Under the pieces are notes generated by a model. It saw nothing but the letters and a program-made list of their open reading frames with translations. It was not told the origin of the DNA and made no database searches. From the NCBI GenBank assembly GCA_046331565.1, contig JAXLQP010000004.1:248001-312000 (forward strand): a stretch of 64,000 bases of DNA, in the 5' to 3' direction. The stretch comes from DASRDU01 sp046331565. Lineage in GTDB: Bacteria; Acidobacteriota; Blastocatellia; RBC074. Position 1 is the first letter of the stretch; every line of letters begins with the position of its first letter. Positions 56,799 through 64,000 of the stretch are shown here, piece by piece. Made by a program: the position numbers and the translations under genes.

Positions 56799-59066
56799 AT
56801 GCGTAAGCTATATCCATCAATCTCCACCGTCAAGAGCAAGAATTGCTTTTCCCGTCATTCTGCTCCTTGTCTCAACAGCCTGGTTCACTTCCTTTTGTCA
56901 TTGTCATTAGTGCTACAGACATATACGACACTGGCCATCGCATCTTGTCCGAATTGGCCTGAATCAGATTCTAAAAGGAACAAATTATTGGCTGCGCCAC
57001 CCCAGTCTGACGGAGAATCTCATCAGGCAGACCAAACGCGAGCGGCAGGAATGCTCGGCAAGTTACCGTTGAGTTTTGAACCCAATCGGGGACAGACGGC
57101 TGCATCGGTCAGGTTTCTGTCTCGCGCTAACGGAGCAAACCTGTTTCTCGCTTCGAATGAAGCTGTCATGTCCCTTAGAGGAAGCGCCAGGGCAGCGGGC
57201 AAAGACTGCCTTCGCATGAGTCTGGTCGGAGCATCTTCACGCCCGGAGATCGAAGGTCTGGATCAATTGCCCAGCAGAAGCAACTATCTTCTCGGCAGCA
57301 ACAAAGGCAAGTGGCTGACGAACATCCCACAGTTCGCCAAGGTAATCTACAGGCAAGTCTACCCAGGCATTGATCTTATCTATCACGGAAACCAACAACG
57401 GATAGAGTACGATTTTGTAATTGCGCCCGGTGCGAATCCAGACGTGATTACTCTCAAGTTCAAAGGGGCGCGTCGTCTGCGGCTGGACGATTGTGGAGAC
57501 CTCATTGCAGAAACAAAGGCGGGAGAAATGCAGCAACATCATCCAGTCATCTATCAGGAGAAGGCAGGAACAAGAGTTGCCATCCAGGGACGCTTTGTAA
57601 TCAGCGGCAGGCGACAGGTGAGATTTGAAGTGGGTAGTTACGACCGAAGCCGCGAGTTGGTAATTGACCCTACACTCGCGTGGTCCACCTATATTGGTGC
57701 ATCTGGTGACGACAACGGGCAGGCGATTGCGATTGGGGGCGGGTATGCCTTTATTACAGGCGACACTGCTGATGTGGCCACTGATTACCCAGCAACTGGG
57801 GGATCTTACGATACCTCCCAGAATGGCGGTACTGATGTGTTCGTCACTAAGCTGGCTTTGGACGGCAGCAGCTTGGTCTATTCCACCTTCCTCGGTGGTT
57901 CCAGCGGCGAAACCGGGTACGGGATTGCAGTGCTGGATGGCTATGCTTATGTAACTGGAGTAACAGCCTCAACCAACTTCCCGACTACGGCTGGAGCCTA
58001 TGACACATCCCAGAACGGCTCAAACGATGCTTTCGTCACAAAGCTGTCACAGAACGGGGCAAGTCTCATGTATTCCACATTCCTCGGCGGCAGTTCCGCA
58101 GACTATGCTTCGAGCATTACAGTGAACTGTGGTGGCGAAGCTTTTGTGACAGGCCAAACCAGCTCTTCTGGGTTTCCAACTTCCAACTGTGCCACAGGCC
58201 ATTGCTCGAAATCCACCAGCAATGATGCTTTCGTCAGCAAACTAAGTAGTACTGGCAATTCCTTGGGTTGGTCTATCTACCTCGGCGGCAATGGAAGTGA
58301 CAGTGGAAATGCTATCGCTCTTGGTGGCCCCGATACTGTCTACGTGGTTGGGGACACATTCTCCACCAACTTCCCCGCTGTAACAACTAGTACTGGCGGG
58401 GCAGCCAACGGATACGACTCGACTTTCAACAGCACGACTGGCTCAAGAGATGTATTCATTTCAAAAGTGGGGGCCAGCGGTGGCTCTTACAAAGCACTGC
58501 AATCAACCTATATTGGGGGAGACAATGACAATACGGGTCTTGGAGTAGCGGTAAGCTCCGATGGAAGTGTTTACATCACTGGCACTACTTTAGCCGGTGT
58601 TTCCACTTCTTTCCCAACTACGAATGGTGCCTATGATACGACACATAATGGCGACTATGACGTGTTTGTGTCGAGTTTCAGTGGCGACTTGACCGCACTT
58701 AGCGCATCAACGTTCATCGGCACAAACGATTTCGAGGAAGGTCGTGGGATCGCACTGTGTAATGACGGAGTCTATGTGACAGGCGACACATTTAGCTCAA
58801 CCTTCCCACCGGGAACCGGATTCGTGGGGAATGCAGGTTATTCAGATGCCTTTGTCCTCAAGCTCAGCACCTCCCTGACATCACTCACCTTCTCTCGGTT
58901 TCTCGGAGGAAGTATGGATGATGTTGGAAATGGAATTGCGGCAGAAGGTGCTAGTGCCTACGTTGTTGGCACAACATATTCCACTGATTTCACGACCACA
59001 GCGGGAGCTTACGACACGAGCCATAACGGCAACGCGGATGTGTTTGTCAGTAAAGTGGCCAGTTGA
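56799..59066 (+). CDS. SBBP-repeat surface protein
   Basis: 755 residues from ATG 56799, with GGAGG at 56786-56790; ATG 56784 overlaps that site and is rejected. A signal-like segment (about 28-50) precedes a beta-rich N-terminal domain (about 90-280; NKGKWLTNIPQFAKVIYRQV, YPGIDLIYHGNQQRIEYDF). Seven SBBP repeats follow, each opening like YSTFLGGSS..xGxGIAV and closing with VYVTGxTxSxxFPTT..YDTSxNGxxDAFVTKL, to the C-terminus. Such proteins are exported and probably fold as a beta-propeller. Codon use and GC look lower than in neighbours. Function unknown. Confidence 0.88.
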   Translation: MRKLYPSISTVKSKNCFSRHSAPCLNSLVHFLLSLSLVLQTYTTLAIASCPNWPESDSKRNKLLAAPPQSDGESHQADQTRAAGMLGKLPLSFEPNRGQTAASVRFLSRANGANLFLASNEAVMSLRGSARAAGKDCLRMSLVGASSRPEIEGLDQLPSRSNYLLGSNKGKWLTNIPQFAKVIYRQVYPGIDLIYHGNQQRIEYDFVIAPGANPDVITLKFKGARRLRLDDCGDLIAETKAGEMQQHHPVIYQEKAGTRVAIQGRFVISGRRQVRFEVGSYDRSRELVIDPTLAWSTYIGASGDDNGQAIAIGGGYAFITGDTADVATDYPATGGSYDTSQNGGTDVFVTKLALDGSSLVYSTFLGGSSGETGYGIAVLDGYAYVTGVTASTNFPTTAGAYDTSQNGSNDAFVTKLSQNGASLMYSTFLGGSSADYASSITVNCGGEAFVTGQTSSSGFPTSNCATGHCSKSTSNDAFVSKLSSTGNSLGWSIYLGGNGSDSGNAIALGGPDTVYVVGDTFSTNFPAVTTSTGGAANGYDSTFNSTTGSRDVFISKVGASGGSYKALQSTYIGGDNDNTGLGVAVSSDGSVYITGTTLAGVSTSFPTTNGAYDTTHNGDYDVFVSSFSGDLTALSASTFIGTNDFEEGRGIALCNDGVYVTGDTFSSTFPPGTGFVGNAGYSDAFVLKLSTSLTSLTFSRFLGGSMDDVGNGIAAEGASAYVVGTTYSTDFTTTAGAYDTSHNGNADVFVSKVAS

Positions 59067-59131
59067 ACTCGAATACAGGTGGCAGGCGTGTGAAACTGGC
59101 CCTGCCACTGGCAGCCTGAGTTGGCATACTG

Positions 59132-59153
59132 GGGCGGGCTGTGCAGCCCGCCC
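59132..59153. terminator. hairpin between convergent genes (GGGCGGGCT..AGCCCGCCC)
   Basis: Stem 59132-59140 with 59145-59153, loop GTGC, between the SBBP stop (59066) and the convergent stop at 59219. A second stem (GTGGCAGG..CCTGCCAC near 59081-59109) precedes it. It likely terminates in both directions, although T-runs are short. Confidence 0.6.
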
Positions 59154-59218
59154 TCGTGCTGCATCATGATAGCTTTTGCTTCCTCATTCGCGCTGACAAT
59201 GCTGACAGATCAAACTGC

Positions 59219-60250
59219 CTAACGGCAGTTGGGTGTGAAGACCGGAACGATCAGCGCCGTCGGATCGCCGACCGTCAGCTTGTGCAGGTTGTGTCCCTGA
59301 TTGAAGAGCGAAGCGTTCAGATCGGCGCTGGCATTGTAATTGATCATGGCGCCCATCAGCGCCATCGTCGTCTGCCCGACCACCGGATCAACGGCGCTCG
59401 TCGAAGCCCACAGCTTCATCCAGCCGCTGCGGCCAGGGCCGAGAACTGAATTGAAGCGCGGCGCGGTGCGCGGGAAATCGTTGTTGAGCGAACGCCGCAC
59501 CTGACAGCCGAGATTGAAGAGATTGAAGCTGTACGGGTTTTCCACGTCATCATAAAGAATGCCGAACAGCTTGCTGATGGCTGCGCCCGATTCCCGCAAA
59601 TCACCACCGATGCGATTGACGACGAGCATTGTGTCATTACCTTCCATCCGGCTTTGCACATTGCTGAGCGCCAGCACACGCGGCAGACGATCAAGGCTGA
59701 TCCCGTCAAACAGAATCACCACCGCCGAACCATCAGCGCCCGGCACAGGCGCAGTGCGAATCACTCCGGCAGGCGAGGCAATGGCTTCCGCGCCCAGTCT
59801 GGCGGTGTGACCGCTGCTGAATCTGACCTGCACGCTGCCAATCAGCTTGTCAAAAGCTGTCGGCGCGCCGTTTGAGTCAACGGCCATCGCAATGGCATAT
59901 CCGTTGACGCCCGGATCAACTTCAGAAGCCATCACCGCCACTGTCTGATTTTTCGAGAGACACAGATAGGTATCAGCCACTGAGCAGGTATCGCCATCCA
60001 CAAAAAACAGATGAACCGTGATACCTCGCTCATCATCAGTATTTGAAATACTCAGCCGCGAATTCTGTGCAATGGGATTGACCGGGCTGGAAGTGTAAAG
60101 GTTATAGATCAGAATTGAACCGGGTTTCTGATCACTGACGACATTGCCCGGAACGGGGCTGCCCGGATCAGCCGCCGACGCGACTGAAGCCAGCGCGAGC
60201 AGCGCCAGCAATAAGATTATTGAATGGGTGAGTCTGGGTGCGGGGCACAT
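59219..60250 (-). CDS. secreted SDQKPGS-type protein (stand-alone copy 1)
   Basis: 343 residues from ATG 60250 (AAGGAG 8 nt upstream); an upstream in-frame start is rejected because LTHSIILLLALLALASVASA is a signal peptide. The mature part is one ~310-residue domain shared with 60770-61735 and with the C-terminus of 29237-31738: SDQKPGSILIYNLY, CSVADTYLCLS, ASEVDPGVNGYAIAMAVDS, LGAEAIA, YDDVENPYSF, DFPRTAPR, FNQGHNLHKL, VFTPNC. Cys positions are conserved. No catalytic motif is apparent. I do not recognise the family; its place outside the cytoplasm is the only supported inference. Confidence 0.8.
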   Translation of the reverse strand: MCPAPRLTHSIILLLALLALASVASAADPGSPVPGNVVSDQKPGSILIYNLYTSSPVNPIAQNSRLSISNTDDERGITVHLFFVDGDTCSVADTYLCLSKNQTVAVMASEVDPGVNGYAIAMAVDSNGAPTAFDKLIGSVQVRFSSGHTARLGAEAIASPAGVIRTAPVPGADGSAVVILFDGISLDRLPRVLALSNVQSRMEGNDTMLVVNRIGGDLRESGAAISKLFGILYDDVENPYSFNLFNLGCQVRRSLNNDFPRTAPRFNSVLGPGRSGWMKLWASTSAVDPVVGQTTMALMGAMINYNASADLNASLFNQGHNLHKLTVGDPTALIVPVFTPNCR

Positions 60251-60455
60251 TTGTACTGCTCCTTTTCGGTTGTTCGTTACTGGCAGGAAGGTCAAAGAAC
60301 AAAGCAGGCGTCAGTTGCCCGACGCTGGCTGCAGCCCTGCCGAAAGACAGCCTGGCTGTCTGAAAATGCCTGGGGTTCGGGTGGCGATAAACTGAAACAA
60401 TCAAATTGACCGGTTTTCCAGAATTGATTGTCGTCAGGCTGTTTTCCAGAAGAGT

Positions 60456-60581
60456 TCCCTGAAAGTAACCGGAGACACCCCCGTAGTAACGAATTCATTC
60501 GCTGGCTTTCAAAGCCTGCCGCTTCAAAGTCAGAACGAATGAATTCGTTACTACGGGGGTGTCTCCGGTTACTTTCAGGGA
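60456..60581. repeat. long perfect palindrome, family 6 (46-nt arms)
   Basis: The arms 60456-60501 and 60536-60581 are exact reverse complements over 46 nt, the longest in this window, with a 34-nt loop that continues the symmetry imperfectly. Each arm contains GAATTC and a run of five C or G. It lies between two paralogous genes, 206 nt before the start at 60250 and about 190 nt after the stop at 60770 (both minus strand). Confidence 0.96.
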
Positions 60582-60711
60582 TTCTGATTTCAGGTCGGTA
60601 CGCTGATGCCTGCGGCACTGTGTCAGTGATGAAGATGGATTATCTGCGGGGTTGCTGTTCCGGCTTTTATCGGGGAATTGCGGCGGGGAGGTACGCGGGC
60701 AGAAATAAAGA

Positions 60712-60736
60712 AGGCCGATTCCCGAAGGAATCGGCC
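60712..60736 (-). terminator. rho-independent terminator with TTCG tetraloop
   Basis: Stem of 10 bp (60713-60722 with 60727-60736) closing a TTCG loop on the minus strand, followed by TTCTTTATTTC. It lies 34 nt after the stop of the gene at 60770. UUCG loops are exceptionally stable in RNA. Confidence 0.85.
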
Positions 60737-60769
60737 CTGTTTTGCTGGCCTGAAATCAGGCTCAGATAA

Positions 60770-61735
60770 TTAGCAGTTCGGCGGGAAGACCGGGATGACC
60801 AGGTCCTGAGTCCTCACAGTGTTGGTCAGCTTGTGGAGGTTACGACCACCGTTGAAGCCAGCCACACCAGCGTTGGCGAAGAACACTGAACCCAGGATAC
60901 CGTTGTCAGCCGTCGGCCAGAACTTCATCCAGCCCACAGCGCCAGCCGGGATGATCTGGCCAATGCGCGGCGAGGTGCCGGGGAAGCCTCTTCCCGAAGC
61001 GCCACCAACAGTCAGAACACGGAAGCAACCGCCAGCCTGGTTGAAGCTGTAGGGATTTTCCAGTTCATCATAGACCAGACCGAACAGGGTGCCGGTGCTG
61101 CGAGCGCCGCTACCGGTCATGTCGCCACCGCCGCTGTTGATGGCAATCTTGATCTGATAGCCATCGCCGAGGCTGGGCATGTTGCTGACGGCAACGACGC
61201 GCGGCAGCGGATAGGTGAGTCTCTGAGCCATCGCCGCCTGGTCAGCCGCGGTGCTGACATCGGTAATGCCGTCAACCATTGCTTCAGCGCCGAGGTTGGC
61301 AATCTGCCCGTCAGGGAAGCGCACCTGCTCGTCACCAAGCAGTCTGGCACGGGGCCTGAAGAAGCCATTGCCGTCAGTCGCAACCGCAATGATGTAGCCT
61401 TCCACACCCGGATCGAAGTCAGAAGCGAGCAGCGTCATCGTCTGGTTCTGTGAGAGACAGACAAATGAGTCAGCCACTGAGCAACCGCTTTCGATGAAGA
61501 AGAAGTGAACGGCCACGCCTCTCTGATCGTCAGCATTGGTGATGCTGATGCGGGAATTGGTTGAACCGGTCGTGCTCGAATTGTAGTAGTTGTAAACGAG
61601 GATCGGACCAGGATACTGATCGCTGACAACCGGAGGACCTTGTACTCCGGGATCAGCAGCCAGAGCCGCCGCTGACATAATACAAAGAGCCACGAGCGCG
61701 AGGATTGTGTGTGTGAGTTTGTGTAAGGTTCGCAT
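60770..61735 (-). CDS. secreted SDQKPGS-type protein (stand-alone copy 2)
   Basis: 321 residues with AAGGAG 11 nt before the ATG. Signal peptide (LTHTILALVALCIMSAAALA) and then the shared domain: SDQYPGPILVYNYYNSS, GCSVADSFVCLSQNQ, ASDFDPGVEGYIIAVATD, GDEQVRF, LGAEAM, YDELENPYSFNQAGGCF, FPGTSPRIGQIIPAG, GWMKFW, GRNLHKLTN, IPVFPPNC. It is nearest to the neighbouring gene at 59219 and was probably made by duplication. A clear terminator with a TTCG loop follows. Function unknown. Confidence 0.82.
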   Translation of the reverse strand: MRTLHKLTHTILALVALCIMSAAALAADPGVQGPPVVSDQYPGPILVYNYYNSSTTGSTNSRISITNADDQRGVAVHFFFIESGCSVADSFVCLSQNQTMTLLASDFDPGVEGYIIAVATDGNGFFRPRARLLGDEQVRFPDGQIANLGAEAMVDGITDVSTAADQAAMAQRLTYPLPRVVAVSNMPSLGDGYQIKIAINSGGGDMTGSGARSTGTLFGLVYDELENPYSFNQAGGCFRVLTVGGASGRGFPGTSPRIGQIIPAGAVGWMKFWPTADNGILGSVFFANAGVAGFNGGRNLHKLTNTVRTQDLVIPVFPPNC

Positions 61736-62693
61736 TGTAAAGGTAGTCTCCTTTCGAAGTCAGGGTTCCGTTGGTGAGGAACGTCTGCGATTGGTGATTG
61801 TTGCAATGATTCATCAACTGATGATTAAGCCAGCAGATGATGAAACCCCGTTGGTTGTTGGTTGCGCCTGACCGCCTGACTTGCAGGGCAGACAGGCAGG
61901 AAGAAAAACTGCTTGTAACTGTCCGCTTCAGTGAACGCCCGTTCAGTGTGACGGGGTTCGCTGTCCTGAGCAAAAAATGATTGCTGCAAGCCTGGTTATG
62001 GTTGCGGGATTTCGATTCGTAAAACTCCCGTCAGGGCCGCCAACAGGGCACTTTGAGAATCTGGCGGTAAGAGCCAAAGGATGCATGGGGGATGCCTTCG
62101 TCACTCAGGATCACTGCCCGGTCAGGACAGACTGATCCGTATTTCTGTTTTGGGAGCCGGGAACGCGCTTCGCAGCGTTGCAGAATCAGCCTGACCAGTC
62201 AGGCCTCAGGCGACGCGCAATCCCAGCGACCCAGGGGTGAGGAACAAATCCTTGGTATTCTCGATGAGAGCAGGTACTGGTGATGTTTTCCTGCTGCGGC
62301 AGAAACTTCCGAGTGAACCTCCCCATCACATCACTCGTGCGCAGCCGGTAAAGACAGGAATAAATCACTGTCGGGCACGCACTGACGCTTTGCGATGATC
62401 CCTTCAGTCGTCAGATTGTGATCTGACAACGATCAGTGGAAAGCCGGGAAGTATTCTGCCCAGTGAAAATAATGAAACTAACCAGTGAGAGAATCTTTTA
62501 GTGAGATACTGCGAACAGGCCAGGTAATGCTGTTAATCGCAGGTGAGTAAGCTTTTTCGATATCGCTTCATTTACTGCTTGCCGGTTGTGAGGTGCTTAC
62601 TGACGGGCGGAGTGTAATCCAGTTCGTGTTTGTGGTCAATACTTAGATTGATAAATCTCACCCTTCTTCACGAATTTTCCTGACATTCCTTTA
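61736..62693. other. long intergenic region of about 960 nt, no supported gene
   Basis: This lies between the end of the M19 dipeptidase gene and the start of the SDQKPGS-type gene. It contains the leader and promoter of the latter, not identifiable by eye. No tRNA-like, riboswitch-like or long hairpin structure is apparent, and the short frames here have no family features. Confidence 0.5.
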
Positions 62694-63854
62694 TCACGGC
62701 AGATTTTGTCTGAAGACCCGCACGACATTGCCACCCATAATCAGCGCAATCTCGTTTTCGCTGAAGCCTTCCTTCAGCAGTGCATCCGTGATCTGCACCA
62801 GCCCGGTCGTATCAAATGGCTCAGTGACCGCGCCATCGAAATCTGACCCCAGCCCGACGTGTTCGACCCCGGCCACATTCACGGCATAACGAATCGCCCG
62901 CGCAATCGCCGCCGCATCAGTACCGCAGACTGCCGTATCCCAGTAACCAATCCCAATCACGCCGCCCGTGCGGGCGATGGCCCTGAGTTGTTCATCGCTC
63001 AGGTTGCGGGTGTTGTTGCAGGTTCCCTTCACGCCGGAATGCGAAACGACCACTGGCCGCGTGGCCATCGCCAGCACATCGTCAATCGTCTGCGGCGAGG
63101 CGTGCGCCAGATCAACGATCATCCTTTTCGCTTCCATTCTTTTGATCACCTCGCGGCCAGTCGCCGTCAGCCCGCCCTTCCCGACACCGTGCGCTGAACC
63201 GCCGATTTCATTATCGAAGAAATGCGTCGGAGCCATCATTCTGAATCCGGCGTCATACATGGCATCAACACTGGCCGGGTCGCCTTCAAGCACCTGCATG
63301 CCTTCGATGCCCAGCAGCCCGGCGGTAATCGCAGGCTCCTGCTGCCGCCGCGCCAGATAACTGTCCAGGTCAGCCGCAGTTTTGATGATCGTCAGTTTTC
63401 CGCCCGATTCAGCCGCAAACTCGTGTAATCGCTCTGCCTGATACAGCGCGCGCGCTTTCAGGCTGCGCCACGCCGCAAGCGGCCAGCGTTCGGCAATCGC
63501 AAGCAAAGTGATGTTGTCGGTTGTGTCGTCATTATGTTCGATGTTCATCGAACGCGGAGTCTTGCTGACAATGGTAAAAGCCTGCAACGCCACATTGCCT
63601 TCAATCAGGCGCGGCACGTCAACGTGACCATACGCTCCGCGTTTGAGCAGATCACGATTCCAGAGCAGCGAATCAGCGTGCAGATCGGCCACGATCAGCC
63701 GACGATGCAGATCCTGCGCCCTGGCCGAAGCCTGATACGGCGGCGAGTGAAGCGTGGCGTTCATCCGCTTTCCCACCACGCCCGGAACAATCAGGAAGAA
63801 ACCGGCCACTGCCAGCAGCAGCAGGACCACCACGACAATCAGTATTTTTTTCAT
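62694..63854 (-). CDS. membrane dipeptidase, peptidase family M19
   Basis: 386 residues. An N-terminal membrane helix (ILIVVVVLLLLAVAGFFLIV) anchors a renal-dipeptidase-type TIM-barrel metalloenzyme outside the cytoplasm. All zinc ligands of the family are present: His59-x-Asp61 (ADLHADS), Glu184 (LLGIEGMQ), His251 (VDLAHAS), His272 (VVSHSG) and Asp338 (LGSDFDG). It should hydrolyse dipeptides, possibly including D-amino-acid ones from cell-wall turnover. The start is the first ATG; no strong ribosome site is visible. It is the last gene before the right edge, and 63855-64000 shows nothing more. Confidence 0.93.
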   Translation of the reverse strand: MKKILIVVVVLLLLAVAGFFLIVPGVVGKRMNATLHSPPYQASARAQDLHRRLIVADLHADSLLWNRDLLKRGAYGHVDVPRLIEGNVALQAFTIVSKTPRSMNIEHNDDTTDNITLLAIAERWPLAAWRSLKARALYQAERLHEFAAESGGKLTIIKTAADLDSYLARRQQEPAITAGLLGIEGMQVLEGDPASVDAMYDAGFRMMAPTHFFDNEIGGSAHGVGKGGLTATGREVIKRMEAKRMIVDLAHASPQTIDDVLAMATRPVVVSHSGVKGTCNNTRNLSDEQLRAIARTGGVIGIGYWDTAVCGTDAAAIARAIRYAVNVAGVEHVGLGSDFDGAVTEPFDTTGLVQITDALLKEGFSENEIALIMGGNVVRVFRQNLP

Positions 63855-64000
63855 ATGAGGCTGGAAGCAAAAGTCTGTTTTCAGAATGCTGACGACCGCA
63901 CCCGGAGTATAGCGGCGAAGCCCCGCTCGCGTGAAGCCTGCGCCGCGAAATTCAACCTGACCCTGCCGACTGTCGGCCTGACTTGAAGATTGCCGGTTGC

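Overview
The window most resembles a chromosome segment of an Acidobacteriota bacterium, probably class Blastocatellia. The evidence is a C-terminal domain of the type first named in Solibacter (TIGR03437-like) in two proteins, an Oar-like TonB receptor with a carboxypeptidase-regulatory N-terminus, many secreted PQQ-type beta-propeller proteins, SBBP and CSLREA/DUF11 surface proteins, and a GC-rich composition (judged by eye, not computed). I see no rRNA, tRNA, CRISPR array, prophage or insertion sequence.

Layout. 1-6.4 kb: a giant secreted multi-domain protein running off the left edge. 7-10 kb: a sigma-54 activator and two divergent SDR oxidoreductases. 10-18.5 kb: an acyl-CoA ligase, a TonB receptor and an S9 peptidase, all on + and all separated by long palindromes. 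18.6-31.7 kb: a minus-strand block with a pre-peptidase-domain protein, an exopolysaccharide polymerisation/export operon (two YdcF, a Wzc-like tyrosine kinase, a Wza-like exporter, a Wzy-like polymerase, a TPR protein), a FecR-domain protein and a beta-helix protein. 32.4-46.7 kb: six secreted PQQ-like beta-propeller proteins, three of them near-duplicates, interrupted by a PIN-domain toxin-antitoxin pair and joined by an ankyrin protein, a CxxCH protein and an iron-type alcohol dehydrogenase. 46.9-52.8 kb: a signalling block (lone receiver, CheB, a CheB/CheR/histidine-kinase fusion broken by an in-frame TAG, NarL-type regulator). 53-64 kb: a two-domain redoxin, a GT39-like membrane glycosyltransferase, a lower-GC stretch with an SBBP protein, two paralogous secreted proteins of unknown function, and an M19 dipeptidase.

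How it fits together. Most products are exported or envelope-bound: surface adhesin-like proteins, polysaccharide export, peptide degradation (S9, M19), TonB uptake. The cytoplasmic part is mostly signalling and lipid/alcohol oxidation.

Most unusual points. (1) At least eight long intergenic inverted repeats of several unrelated sequence families, many with perfect arms of 20-46 nt and some built from 7- or 9-nt tandem units. (2) A signal peptide encoded by a 7-nt tandem repeat, giving a heptapeptide repeat. (3) A CheB/CheR/kinase gene split by one CAG-to-TAG change. (4) A secreted domain of about 310 residues, found three times here, that I cannot assign to a known family.
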